From: Sphingomonadaceae bacterium
GTDB lineage: Bacteria; Pseudomonadota; Alphaproteobacteria; Sphingomonadales; Sphingomonadaceae
Direction: 5' to 3'
Length of the DNA: 52,526 nt
Assembly (NCBI GenBank): GCA_947454135.1
Contig: CANGJI010000011.1
Location: 1 to 52,526 of the forward strand
Positions 25,558-35,068 of this stretch are shown here, piece after piece. Under the pieces are notes generated by a model. That model did no database searches. It was not told where the DNA came from and worked only from the letters and a program-made list of their open reading frames with translations. The first letter of the stretch is position 1, and each line of letters begins with the position of its first letter. Made by a program: the position numbers and the translations under genes.

Positions 25558-26399
25558 AGCTCTTTATCTTCGGCATGGGCTACACCTCGCAGGTCATCGC
25601 GGCGCGGCTGCGCGCGGCAGGCTGGGAGGTGAGCGGCTCCGGGCGCGAGGGCACCATGCGGTTCTACGACCGCGAGGCGGTGCTGGCGGCGCTGGCGGAT
25701 GCGACGCATGTCCTCTCCTCGGTGCCGCCTGCGCGTGAGGGCGGGGATCCGGTGCTGGAGGCCTATGGAGAGGCGCTGGCCGCCGCGCCGGCCCAGTGGA
25801 TCGGCTATCTCTCCTCCACCGGGGTCTACGGCGATACCGGCGGCGCTTGGGTGGACGAGACTGCGGAGGTCGGCACCGGGCGGCGTTCGGCGAGGACGGC
25901 GGCGGATCTGGCGTGGCAGGATCTGGGCGAGCGGGTGCGGGTATTCCGCCTGCCGGGTATCTATGGCCCGGGGCGCAGCGCGCTCGACCGGGTGCGCGAA
26001 GGGCATGCCAAGCGGATCGCGCTGGAGGGGCAGGTGTTCAGCCGCGTCCATGTCGAGGATATCGCCTCGGGCGTGATTGCCGGGATGGCCGGACCGCGGG
26101 GCGTCTACAACCTCGCCGACGATGAGCCTTCGAGCCAGAACGCGGTGATCGAGGAGGCGGCGCGGCTACTCGGGGTGGCGCCGCCACCGCTGCAGTCGCT
26201 GGAAGAGGCTGCGCTCTCGCCGATGGCGCTGGCGTTCTATGCCGAGAACCGGCGGATCGCGAACGGCAAGGCCAAGCGGGTGCTGGGTTGGCAGCCCGCC
26301 TTTCCGACCTACCGCGAAGGGCTCCGCGCCCTCAGCGCCACGACCAGCCCGATCATCGCCAGCGTTGCGCCCGAACCTGCCAGCAGCGACCAGCGGTAA
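25554..26399 (+). CDS. NAD(P)-dependent epimerase/dehydratase-like SDR (YeeZ-like)
   Basis: A 281-residue extended SDR-like protein starting KLFIFGMGYTSQVIAARL, with the nucleotide-binding GxGYxS pattern instead of GxxGxxG. STGVYGDTGG carries the region of the usual Ser/Tyr, but no YxxxK is obvious, as in the YeeZ group. Function unknown. The GTG start overlaps the M48 stop, so translation is coupled. The C-terminal 30 codons overlap the convergent transporter gene by 91 nt; the conserved domain (VLGWQPAFPTYREGLRAL) ends before most of that overlap. Confidence 0.78.
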   Translation: MKLFIFGMGYTSQVIAARLRAAGWEVSGSGREGTMRFYDREAVLAALADATHVLSSVPPAREGGDPVLEAYGEALAAAPAQWIGYLSSTGVYGDTGGAWVDETAEVGTGRRSARTAADLAWQDLGERVRVFRLPGIYGPGRSALDRVREGHAKRIALEGQVFSRVHVEDIASGVIAGMAGPRGVYNLADDEPSSQNAVIEEAARLLGVAPPPLQSLEEAALSPMALAFYAENRRIANGKAKRVLGWQPAFPTYREGLRALSATTSPIIASVAPEPASSDQR

Positions 26400-27247
26400 C
26401 CTTCGAACGCGGTCGAGATCAGCATCGCCACCACCGGCACCAGCACGCCGTTATAGGCGGCGCGGCCGGGCCCGAGCGCGCGCAGAAGCCCGTTGTACAT
26501 CGGGAAAGTCACGACCGTGCCGACGATGGCGAGATAGGCCGCGCCTCCGGCATAGGCCAAAGTGAAGTCGAAGCGCGGCGGGCCGGAAATGATCCACGCG
26601 ATCGTCGCATCGACACTAGCGCCGAACATCATCGCCCATGCCAGCAGCGTCGGTACCGGCTGGCCGCGCGCCATGGGGCTGGCCTGCACCACGTTGCCGA
26701 CCGAAGCGAACAGCAGCGCGATCAGGACCATCGCTCCGCCGATCAGCACATGCTCGCCCATCGCGGCGTTCTGCGCCAGCGCCAGGCGATATTCGTGCAG
26801 CATGAGGAGCGCGATTCCGCTTAGCGCAATGGCGGTGCCGAGCAGGAAGCCGCGGGTGATCCGCTGGCCGAGGAAAATGCGCGAGAGCACCGTGTTGGGC
26901 ACGAGCAGCAGCGCGAAGAGCACGGCGACGAGGCCCGAGGTGACGTACTGCTCCGAGCGGTAGACGAACTGGAAGTTGAGGCTGAACACGCTGCAACCCA
27001 TCACGGCCGCGACGATCAGGCCGCGCCTGTCCAGCACGAGCGGCAGGCGCTTGAATGCGGCGAAGGCGAACATGCCGATCGCCGCGCCGGTGAAGCGCCA
27101 TGTCACGGACCAACTCGGCGGCACGTCGCCCAGCTGGTACTTGATCGCGATCCACGTCGAGCCCCAGATCAGCGCGGTCAGCAGGAACGGCGCGAGAATG
27201 CGTGCTTCGAGGAAACGGGCTTCCGCCGTCTGGTGATCCACACTCAT
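26309..27247 (-). CDS. DMT-superfamily transporter (EamA family)
   Basis: A 312-residue membrane protein with ten hydrophobic helices arranged as two EamA repeats (first repeat ALIWGSTWIAIKYQLGDVPP, second beginning at about residue 155). EamA proteins export small metabolites, often amino acids; RhtA is an example. It is translationally coupled to threonine aldolase (ATGA overlap at 27244-27247), which suggests export or overflow of threonine, glycine or a related compound. That link is inference. Confidence 0.88.
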   Translation of the reverse strand: MSVDHQTAEARFLEARILAPFLLTALIWGSTWIAIKYQLGDVPPSWSVTWRFTGAAIGMFAFAAFKRLPLVLDRRGLIVAAVMGCSVFSLNFQFVYRSEQYVTSGLVAVLFALLLVPNTVLSRIFLGQRITRGFLLGTAIALSGIALLMLHEYRLALAQNAAMGEHVLIGGAMVLIALLFASVGNVVQASPMARGQPVPTLLAWAMMFGASVDATIAWIISGPPRFDFTLAYAGGAAYLAIVGTVVTFPMYNGLLRALGPGRAAYNGVLVPVVAMLISTAFEGYRWSLLAGSGATLAMIGLVVALRARSPSR

Positions 27248-28260
27248 AGCGCGGCGATGGCGCGGGCAAGCGCCTCCACTTCCTGCGCCGGGCTGCACCA
27301 TGAGGTGACGAGGCGCGCCGCACCGGGGGCGCCGATGGGGGCGTTCCAGTCGTAGAAATCGAAGCCCTGTGCGCGCAAGGCGGCGGCTTCGGCCGGCGAG
27401 AGGATCACGAAGAGCTCGTTTGCCTCGACCGGGTGGATCAGCCGATCACCACAGGCGGCGGCGATTTCCTGCGCGGCGGCATTGGCCGCGCGGGCGTTGT
27501 CGAGCCAGAGATCGCCGTCCAGCATGGCGAGCACTTGCGCCGCGAGGTAGCGGCCTTTCGATTGAAGGTGCCCGGCGCGCTTGCGGCGGTAGCGGACGAC
27601 ATCAACGAGATCGGGCGCGAAGAACACGATCGCTTCCGCGCTCATGCCGCCGTTCTTGACGCAGCCGAAGGTCAGCGCATCGACCCCGGCGCGAACCGTG
27701 ACCTCTGCCGGGGCGCAGCCGAGATGCGCGATGGCATTGGCGAAGCGGGCGCCGTCCATATGGAGGCCAAGCCCGCGTTCCTTGGCCAGCGCGCCAATCG
27801 CGCCGACTTCCTGCGCGGTATAGACGCGGCCGCACTCGGTGGCCTGGGTGATCGAGATCGCGTGCGGCTGGACCTGGTGGACGCCCGGGCGGATGGCATC
27901 CACCACGGCGCGAATCGTATCAGGCGTCAGCTTCGCGCCATCACCGTCCGCCAGCAGCAGCTTGGCGCCGTGGAGGAAGAAGCCGGGCGCGCCGCCCTCG
28001 TCCATCTCGATATGCGCCTCGCGGTGGCAGACGACGCCGCCATGCGGAGGCACCATCGCCGACAGCGCGAGGCAATTGCCAGCCGTCCCGGTCGCTACCC
28101 AGATCGCGGCGCAGGGCGCGCCGAAGAGCTCGGAGAAGGCATCGTCCAGCCGCGCGGAAAGGGCATCGCCGTCATAGGCGGTGTCAGCGACATCGGCGGC
28201 CTGCATTGCGGCCCAGATGCGGGGGTGGACAGGCGCGGCATTGTCGGAGAAGAACTTCAT
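27244..28260 (-). CDS. ltaE: Low-specificity L-threonine aldolase
   Basis: A 338-residue PLP enzyme that splits threonine or allo-threonine to glycine and acetaldehyde. Family features are FFSDNAAPVHP at the N-terminus, ATGTAGNCLAL (cofactor phosphate loop), HMDGARFANA (Asp pairing with the pyridine nitrogen), and the PLP-binding Lys in FGCVKNGG. AAGGGG lies 9 nt before the ATG at 28260. It is the first gene of a two-gene unit with the EamA transporter. Confidence 0.9.
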   Translation of the reverse strand: MKFFSDNAAPVHPRIWAAMQAADVADTAYDGDALSARLDDAFSELFGAPCAAIWVATGTAGNCLALSAMVPPHGGVVCHREAHIEMDEGGAPGFFLHGAKLLLADGDGAKLTPDTIRAVVDAIRPGVHQVQPHAISITQATECGRVYTAQEVGAIGALAKERGLGLHMDGARFANAIAHLGCAPAEVTVRAGVDALTFGCVKNGGMSAEAIVFFAPDLVDVVRYRRKRAGHLQSKGRYLAAQVLAMLDGDLWLDNARAANAAAQEIAAACGDRLIHPVEANELFVILSPAEAAALRAQGFDFYDWNAPIGAPGAARLVTSWCSPAQEVEALARAIAAL

Positions 28261-28324
28261 GATGGTCCCCTTAACCGGCACGGCACGCCGGGGGAAGGGA
28301 GCATGCCCCGGGAGGCCGATATCG

Positions 28325-28615
28325 ATGGATGACCCTGCCATTACCCTGATCGATCATGGCGCGGAGGGCGAGTACGTGGCGCGCGTGGCGGACAGCCGTG
28401 CGATTGGCCGACTGACATGGGTGCGCCAAGGCAATGTCCTGACCGCCGAACATGCCCTCGTTCCGCCCGAAATCGGCGGTCGCGGTATTGCTGCAAGGCT
28501 CGTCGAGGCGCTGGTCGCCGATGCCCGTGAGCAAGACTGGAAGATCGTGCCGGAATGCAGCTACGTCGCCGCAGCGTTCAGGCGCCATCCGGAGTGGGCT
28601 GACCTGCTGGCGTAA
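28325..28615 (+). CDS. Small GNAT-type N-acetyltransferase (YidJ/Gcn5-related)
   Basis: A 96-residue single-domain protein. ALVPPEIGGRGIAARLVEAL contains the acetyl-CoA pyrophosphate loop (GGRGIA), and IVPECSYVAAAFRRHPEW is the C-terminal signature of the short YidJ/NATD1 group. Such mini-GNATs bind acetyl-CoA, but their substrates are largely unknown. GGGAGG lies 9 nt before the ATG. It is divergent from threonine aldolase. Confidence 0.85.
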   Translation: MDDPAITLIDHGAEGEYVARVADSRAIGRLTWVRQGNVLTAEHALVPPEIGGRGIAARLVEALVADAREQDWKIVPECSYVAAAFRRHPEWADLLA

Positions 28616-28641
28616 GGGCCGTGATGACCGAGAGGGTATCG

Positions 28642-29106
28642 ATGAAGCGCGCGCTTGCCTTGACCGTGATGGTTGCACTCCTCCCCGGCGCCGCCGCGCC
28701 TGAGTTCAGGATCGTGCCTGCGGAGGAAGTTCACTGGATCGCGCTGCCGGACGCACCGGGCGTCGAGAGCGCACTGATTGCGGGCAATCCCTCGCAGCCG
28801 GGGACTTACGTGATCCGGGTGAAGTTCCCACCGCACGTGATGGACCGGCCCCACAGCCACAGTCGGGACCGGCATGTGACCGTGCTGCAAGGGCACTGGT
28901 ATGCGGGGACGGGTACGACATTCGATCCGGCCAAGGCCATGCCGCTCGGGCCGGGGAGCTACATGTTCCATCCGGCAGGCGGTGTGCATTGGGATGGATC
29001 GAACAGCGACGAGACGGTGATCGTGCAGATCGTCGGTGAGGGCCCGCTGACGAGCGCGGATGTCGATCCGTCCAAAGGGTCGTGGGTGGTCGTCGGCAAG
29101 CCTTGA
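28642..29106 (+). CDS. Exported cupin-domain protein
   Basis: A 154-residue protein with a signal peptide (MKRALALTVMVALLPGAAA) and a single cupin barrel. Metal-binding histidines are in RPHSHSRDRH (motif 1) and the second motif is at PAGGVHWDG. Periplasmic single-domain cupins of this kind have no fixed function. I chose the ATG at 28642, with GAGAGG 6 nt upstream and the signal peptide directly after it; an ATG at 28624 would add six residues. Confidence 0.78.
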   Translation: MKRALALTVMVALLPGAAAPEFRIVPAEEVHWIALPDAPGVESALIAGNPSQPGTYVIRVKFPPHVMDRPHSHSRDRHVTVLQGHWYAGTGTTFDPAKAMPLGPGSYMFHPAGGVHWDGSNSDETVIVQIVGEGPLTSADVDPSKGSWVVVGKP

Positions 29107-29168
29107 GGCGGGCTGCGGGTTGAAGACCTGTCATCCGCAAACTGGCGCATTCCGGCGCGAGGGGGAAA

Positions 29169-29243
<75 letters not shown>

Positions 29244-29385
29244 ACACCATTTCCGCCAGCATCTCTGCTGAAACCTGCGTCGCTCGGCAAAGCCGGGGCG
29301 GGCAGGCGCGCGCTTTGGCGGCGAGGCACGGGTTTGTCAAGGACGGGCTTGCGGGGATCGTGCGGGCACGGCAGAGAGCGCGGCA

Positions 29386-29538
29386 ATGAGTGAGAACACC
29401 CAGCCCCCAGCAGCCAAGCCGGCACTGACCCGCGAGGAGCGGCTCGCCCAGCGTCTGCGCGAGAACCTGCGGCGCCGGAAAGCGCAGGCGCGGGCGATGG
29501 AAACCGGGGACGGCTCAGTCCCACCCCGCTGCGAATAG
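29386..29538 (+). CDS. Small basic hypothetical protein (50 residues)
   Basis: Starts [12 protein letters not shown], then a predicted Arg-rich helix ([20 protein letters not shown]), ending in a less regular tail. The [17 protein letters not shown] pattern looks like a short conserved protein I have seen in other sphingomonads, but I cannot name a family or function. Ribosome site weak. It lies between tRNA-Thr and gpmA; the stretch 29244-29385 before it and 29539-29692 after it hold nothing else I can recognise. Confidence 0.5.
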   Translation: MSENTQPPAAKPALTREERLAQRLRENLRRRKAQARAMETGDGSVPPRCE

Positions 29539-29692
29539 GCTCACTGCGTTCGCCAAGTCTCGCGGCCCTCCCGCACGCGGGAGGGGTTGGGGGGCAAGTG
29601 CGCAGCACTGGTCGGGCAATCCCCCTTCCCAAAATGGCAGGCGGGCGCTAGGTCCGCGCGCTTACTCCCTACCGAGCTTGCGAAGGACCACG

Positions 29693-30379
29693 ATGCCCCG
29701 CCTGATCCTTATCCGCCACGGCCAGTCGCAGTGGAATCTGGAGAACCGCTTCACCGGCTGGTGGGATGTCGATGTGACCGAGAAGGGCGCGGCCGAAGCG
29801 TTTGCTGCGGGCGAACTGCTCAAGGCAAAGGGCATCCTCCCGACGACCGCCTTCACGTCGCTGCAGAAGCGCGCGATCAAGACGCTGCATCTGGCGCTCG
29901 AAGCCGCTGGCCGCATCTGGATTCCGGAAGACAAGGACTGGCGGCTCAACGAGCGGCACTATGGCGGGCTGACCGGGCTCGACAAGGCCGAGACCGCCGC
30001 CAAGCACGGCGACGAGCAGGTCAAGATCTGGCGCCGCAGCTTCGATATTCCGCCGCCGCCGCTGGAAGCCGGGAGCGAGTTCGATCTCGCCAGCGACCCG
30101 CGCTATGCCGGGATCGCGGTGCCGAATACCGAAAGCCTCAAGGACACGATTGCGCGCGTGCTGCCGTGCTGGGACGAGAAGATCGCCCCGGCGCTGCGTG
30201 CGGGCGAGACGGTGCTCGTCTCCGCCCACGGCAATTCGCTGCGCGCGCTGGTGAAGCACCTTTCAGGCATTTCCGACGCCGATATCACCGGTCTCGAGAT
30301 TCCGACCGGCCAGCCGATTGTCTATGAGCTCGATGACAATCTCGCCGAGATCGAGCGCTACTACCTGTCGGAGCGCTGA
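29693..30379 (+). CDS. gpmA: 2,3-bisphosphoglycerate-dependent phosphoglycerate mutase
   Basis: A 228-residue glycolytic enzyme interconverting 3- and 2-phosphoglycerate. The catalytic His lies in [10 protein letters not shown], the conserved [12 protein letters not shown] follows, and the second His is in [17 protein letters not shown] lies 7 nt before the ATG. It heads a same-strand cluster with purE, purK, folA and ribF, though the 30-nt gap to purE does not prove cotranscription. Confidence 0.94.
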   Translation: MPRLILIRHGQSQWNLENRFTGWWDVDVTEKGAAEAFAAGELLKAKGILPTTAFTSLQKRAIKTLHLALEAAGRIWIPEDKDWRLNERHYGGLTGLDKAETAAKHGDEQVKIWRRSFDIPPPPLEAGSEFDLASDPRYAGIAVPNTESLKDTIARVLPCWDEKIAPALRAGETVLVSAHGNSLRALVKHLSGISDADITGLEIPTGQPIVYELDDNLAEIERYYLSER

Positions 30380-30409
30380 GACGCATCGGCGAAGAAGGGA
30401 TTGCAGGGG

Positions 30410-30898
30410 ATGACCGAAGGCGCGGCAAAGGTCGCAATTGTCATGGGGAGCCAGTCGGACTGGGAGACCATGCAGAACGGTGCCGCCGTGCTGGAAAAGC
30501 TGGGCGTGGCGCATGAGTGCCGGATCGTCTCCGCGCACCGCACGCCGGACCGGCTGGTGGCCTTTGCCAAGGGCGCTGCGGCGGAGGGTATCCAGGTGAT
30601 CATCGCGGGTGCCGGCGGCGCCGCGCATCTCCCCGGCATGATCGCGGCGATGACGCATTTGCCGGTGCTGGGCGTGCCGGTGCAGTCCAAGGCGCTGAAG
30701 GGCATGGATAGCCTGCTTTCGATCGTGCAGATGCCGGGCGGCATTCCCGTCGGCACGCTTGCGATCGGTGCTGCGGGGGCGACCAACGCGGCGCTGCTGG
30801 CGGCTTCGATCCTCGCACTGTCTGACCCGGCGCTCTCCGAACGGCTGGTGGCGTGGCGCACGGCGCAGACCGATTCGGTCGCTGAGCGGCCGGTTTAA
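30410..30898 (+). CDS. purE: N5-carboxyaminoimidazole ribonucleotide mutase
   Basis: A 162-residue class I PurE that moves the carboxylate of N5-CAIR to give CAIR in purine synthesis. Signatures: [20 protein letters not shown] [20 protein letters not shown], and [28 protein letters not shown] lies just before the ATG. It is followed 15 nt later by purK, whose product supplies its substrate. Confidence 0.95.
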   Translation: MTEGAAKVAIVMGSQSDWETMQNGAAVLEKLGVAHECRIVSAHRTPDRLVAFAKGAAAEGIQVIIAGAGGAAHLPGMIAAMTHLPVLGVPVQSKALKGMDSLLSIVQMPGGIPVGTLAIGAAGATNAALLAASILALSDPALSERLVAWRTAQTDSVAERPV

Positions 30899-30913
30899 GC
30901 AGGTGATCGCGGC

Positions 30914-31969
30914 ATGATTGCTCCGGGCGAGACCATCGGCATCCTCGGCGGCGGCCAGCTTGGCCGGATGATCGCGCTTGCCGCGGCGAACCTTGGCTAT
31001 CGTTGCCACGTCTACGCGCCCGAGACGGATTCCATCGCGGCGGATGTCTGCGCGGGGTTCACCTGTGCGGGTTGGTATGACAGCGAGGCACTGGCCACGT
31101 TTGCCAAGGCCTGTGCGGTGGTCACCTACGAGTTCGAGAACGTCCCGGTTGCACCGCTCGCCGCGCTGGGCGCCGCCGCGCTGCATCCCGGTACGCGCTC
31201 GCTCGAAGTGGCGCAGGACCGCGCGGCCGAGAAGGGCTTTGTCGAAGAGCTTGGCGGACGGCCTGCACCCTGGGCCACGGTCGACAGCGCCGAGGATCTG
31301 GCGGCGGCCATCGCGGCAATCGGCACGCCGGGCATCCTGAAGACACGGCGTGACGGCTATGATGGCAAGGGCCAGTGGCGGATCATGACACCGGAGGATG
31401 CTGCCGGGTTGGAGCTGCCGCAGGTTCCGCTGGTCTACGAAGGTTTCGTGGCATTCGATGCCGAGTTTTCGGTGATCCTCGTGCGCGGTGCGGATGGCGA
31501 TGTGCGCTTCTGGGATTCGGCGCAGAATACCCACAAGGCGGGGATCCTGAGTCAGTCGGTGGTGCCGGCGGGCGATGCCGTGCGTGCGCAGATCGAGCCT
31601 GCGCGGGCGCTGGCGCGGCAAGTGGCGGATGCGCTGGGGCATGTCGGCGTGCTGACGCTGGAGTTCTTTGCCACCGCCGATGGCCCGGTGTTCAACGAGA
31701 TGGCGCCGCGCGTGCACAATTCCGGGCACTGGACGATCGAGGGCGCGCTCACTTCGCAGTTCGAGAACCACGTGCGCGCGATCTGCGGTTTGCCGCTGGG
31801 TTCGACAGAGCTTTGCGCGGCGGGTGTGGTGATGGACAACCTGATCGGCGATGAGGCGCATGATTGGCCGGCGATCCTTTCCGATCCTGCCAACCACCTG
31901 CATCTCTATGGCAAGGCGGCGGTGCGGCCCGGGCGCAAGATGGGTCATGTGACGCGGCTGGTGCTGTAG
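30914..31969 (+). CDS. purK: N5-carboxyaminoimidazole ribonucleotide synthase
   Basis: A 351-residue ATP-grasp enzyme that carboxylates AIR with bicarbonate and ATP, working just before PurE. IGILGGGQLGRM at the N-terminus, TYEFENVP, KTRRDGYDGKGQ (ATP-binding loop) and EFFATADGPVFNEMAPRVHNSGHW are all diagnostic. Its stop codon is immediately followed by the folA ATG, so the two are translationally linked. Confidence 0.95.
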   Translation: MIAPGETIGILGGGQLGRMIALAAANLGYRCHVYAPETDSIAADVCAGFTCAGWYDSEALATFAKACAVVTYEFENVPVAPLAALGAAALHPGTRSLEVAQDRAAEKGFVEELGGRPAPWATVDSAEDLAAAIAAIGTPGILKTRRDGYDGKGQWRIMTPEDAAGLELPQVPLVYEGFVAFDAEFSVILVRGADGDVRFWDSAQNTHKAGILSQSVVPAGDAVRAQIEPARALARQVADALGHVGVLTLEFFATADGPVFNEMAPRVHNSGHWTIEGALTSQFENHVRAICGLPLGSTELCAAGVVMDNLIGDEAHDWPAILSDPANHLHLYGKAAVRPGRKMGHVTRLVL

Positions 31970-32457
<488 letters not shown>

Positions 32458-32458
<1 letters not shown>

Positions 32459-33390
32459 TGCGCCTCCTTGCCAGCGAGCCCATGCCCGAGGCGCTGCGCG
32501 GCGCCGTGATTGCGCTGGGCAATTTCGACGGGTTCCACCTCGGCCATCAGGCCGTGGCGGGCGAGGCCGTGCGCTGGGCGCGCGCGGAGGGCCGGCCGGC
32601 GATCATCGCCACGTTCGATCCGCACCCGGTGCGCCATTTCAAGCCCGATGCCCCGCCGTTCCGCCTGACGACGCTCGACCAGCGCGAGACACTGTTCAAG
32701 GAAGCCGGGGCCGACGCGATGCTGGTGTTTGCCTTCGATGGCGCGCTGGCCAGCACCACGGCAGATTCTTTCGTGCGCGATCTGCTGGCAGACCGCCTCG
32801 GCGCGGCGGCGGTGGTGACGGGCGAGGACTTCACCTTCGGCCGCGCGCGGGGCGGCAACATCGGCGTGCTGCGCGATGTGGGTGCCGAAGTCGGGCTGCG
32901 GACGCGCGCTGTCGGCCCCGTGCTGGAGGGCGGCGAAGTTGTCTCCTCCAGCCGCATCCGTGACGCGCTGGTGGCAGGCGATCCGCAGGAAGCCGCGCGG
33001 CTGCTGACGCGGCCCTTCGCGATCAGGGGGCCGGTCCAGCACGGCGACAAGGTCGGGCGTACGATCAATTTCCCGACCGCCAACCTCGACATCGGCAGCT
33101 ACCTGCGCCCACGCTATGGCATCTATGCGGTGACCGGGCATCTCCCGGATGGCCGCGTTCTCAAGGGTGCTGCCAACATCGGCATCCGCCCCACGTTCGA
33201 TCCGCCCAAGGAACTGCTCGAGCCGCATTTCTTCGATTTTTCAGGCGATCTCTATGGGCAGGAGATCGAGGTGGCCTTCCACCACTTCCTGCGGGGTGAA
33301 GCGAAGTTCGACAGCCTCGATGCGCTGGTGGCGCAGATGGGGCGCGATTGCGATGAAGCGCGGCGTCTGCTGGCTCAGGTCGGCGGGTAG
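32458..33390 (+). CDS. ribF: Bifunctional riboflavin kinase/FAD synthetase
   Basis: A 310-residue enzyme making FMN and then FAD. The N-terminal nucleotidyltransferase domain has GNFDGFHLGHQ and the later SSSRIRDALVAGDPQEA; the C-terminal kinase domain has GRTINFPTANL, the conserved PTANL-type loop, and GAANIGIRPTF. The last 16 nt overlap the convergent TspO-family gene. Confidence 0.94.
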
Positions 33391-33866
33391 GCGATCATCA
33401 CGCTGAGCACGTAGCCGCCCCAAATCGCGGTCGGCACGAGCAGCCACGGCGCGCGGGGACCGGCCCGGCGCAAGGTGAACATGACGAGGACGGCCACGAG
33501 CAGCGTGACGACCGTGCCCCAGAACGCGGCATCGTTGCGCTGCAACCCGCTGGTGTAGAACGGATAGGCGATGCACAGCGCGCCGAGCATGTATGGCGTC
33601 CACGAACGCCAGCCGGTATCGCCGCTGCCCCGCACATAGGCCCAGCGCGCCGCGCCCATCAGGCCAAGCAGGACCGTCCAGATCAGCCCGACCGCCCAGC
33701 CCGGCGGGATCATCGGCATCTGCCGCCCGCTGGCGCGTGCCCAGCCGATGCCGAAGAGGAAGCCGTTGACCGCAATCGTGACGGCCAGCAGCAGGCCGAC
33801 ATTGGCGGCAAGCGCCCACGGCCCTTCGGCGCGGAGGAGCGGACTGTGAGGGGATCGGCTGGCCAT
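33375..33866 (-). CDS. TspO/MBR-family membrane protein
   Basis: A 163-residue protein with five hydrophobic helices. PMIPPGWAVGLIWTVLLGLMGAARW matches the first signature of TspO, and PTAIWGGYVLSVM near the C-terminus matches the last. TspO binds porphyrins and, in Rhodobacter, affects tetrapyrrole and photosynthesis gene control. It faces ribF and is divergent from the GDPD-like gene. Confidence 0.85.
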   Translation of the reverse strand: MASRSPHSPLLRAEGPWALAANVGLLLAVTIAVNGFLFGIGWARASGRQMPMIPPGWAVGLIWTVLLGLMGAARWAYVRGSGDTGWRSWTPYMLGALCIAYPFYTSGLQRNDAAFWGTVVTLLVAVLVMFTLRRAGPRAPWLLVPTAIWGGYVLSVMIAYPPT

Positions 33867-33951
33867 GCGCGCAGCCTAGCGCATGGGCAGGCACTTTGCC
33901 AAATTACCCGCCAAAGGAAGCATTTGACTTGGCCTCAGCCATGAGCAAGCA

Positions 33952-35019
33952 ATGGTGATCCCATTTGAAAGCAGCCCGGGGGCACGTTTTACAGTGATTT
34001 GGCTTCGCGCAATCGCGTTTTTTGGCGCGCTCGGGTTTCTTGGACTTACCTTTGTCAATGCCGGTTGGCTGGCGGACAATCCCCGGGGGCAGCTGAGATT
34101 GATCGCAAATGGCGGTATTTCGCAGCAATACACGGCTGCGGGACGGGCGAGCCCGTGTCCGGCCAAGGCGATCCAGCCGCCGCTGCATGATTACATCGCC
34201 GATACCGCGCGTTCGGTGGACATGGCGCGGCGCATGGGGGCGGACATGGTCACGCTCGATGTGGCGCGCACGGCGGACGCTGCACTGGCGCTCTATCCCG
34301 ATGCCACGCTCGATTGCCGCAGCAATGGCACCGGGCCGGTTTCCGCGCAGCCGCTGGCCAGGCTGCAGACGCTCGATCCCGGCTATGGCTATACGGCGGA
34401 CGGCGGCAAGAGCTTCCCCCTGCGCGGCAATGCGCGCAACAGGATCCCGACGCTGGAAGAAGTGCTCGAGGCCGATCCGCGCGGACGCTACCTGTTCCGC
34501 TTCGTGGCGGACGATGCCGAGGCGGGCAAAGTGCTGGTGGCCAAGCTGAAAGCGCTTGGGCGCGATCCGGTGGCGGCGGGCGACGGGTTCAGCGGCAGCG
34601 CCGCGGCGATTGCGGCGGTCCGCGCTGCGTGGCCGGCAGTCTGGGCGTTCGATCCGGCGCAGGCGGCGGCCTGCACCTCTGCCTATCGCATGACGGGCTG
34701 GACCGGTTTCCTGCCCGGCGCCTGCAAGGGCGGCACGATGATCGCGCCGCTCGACGCCACGTTCACGCTGTGGGGCTGGCCCAACCTGACGATCAACCGC
34801 ATCACGGCGGCGGGCGGGCAGATGCTTGCCGTCCGCAACGGCGCTGGCACCGGTCTGCTCCACGGGCGCGATCTGCCTTCGATCCCGATCACCTACCGGG
34901 GTTACGTGATGGTCGACGATTACTGGACGGTCGGCCCGGCGCTGCGTCCCGGCCTTGACAGGCGCACCAATGCCGAGGCGCTGGCGGCGCAGGAGCGGGA
35001 TGAGGCGGCGAGCGATTAA
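33952..35019 (+). CDS. Membrane-anchored GDPD-family protein lacking catalytic residues
   Basis: A 355-residue protein with one N-terminal membrane helix (about 14-36) and a glycerophosphodiester phosphodiesterase-like domain. Regions such as DATLDCRSNGTG, LDPGYGYTADGGKSFPLRG and IPTLEEVLEADP align with an established subgroup. The key residues are gone: the HRG motif reads NGG (53-55), the metal-binding Glu of ExD is Thr101, and the second catalytic His of HD is Pro116. It is therefore probably a non-catalytic relative that may bind a ligand. It sits between TspO and ileS. Confidence 0.82.
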   Translation: MVIPFESSPGARFTVIWLRAIAFFGALGFLGLTFVNAGWLADNPRGQLRLIANGGISQQYTAAGRASPCPAKAIQPPLHDYIADTARSVDMARRMGADMVTLDVARTADAALALYPDATLDCRSNGTGPVSAQPLARLQTLDPGYGYTADGGKSFPLRGNARNRIPTLEEVLEADPRGRYLFRFVADDAEAGKVLVAKLKALGRDPVAAGDGFSGSAAAIAAVRAAWPAVWAFDPAQAAACTSAYRMTGWTGFLPGACKGGTMIAPLDATFTLWGWPNLTINRITAAGGQMLAVRNGAGTGLLHGRDLPSIPITYRGYVMVDDYWTVGPALRPGLDRRTNAEALAAQERDEAASD

Positions 35020-35068
35020 GCTGCGAGCATTTGCAGGAATCCGGGCGCGGCGCTAAGGCCCGCCGGTC

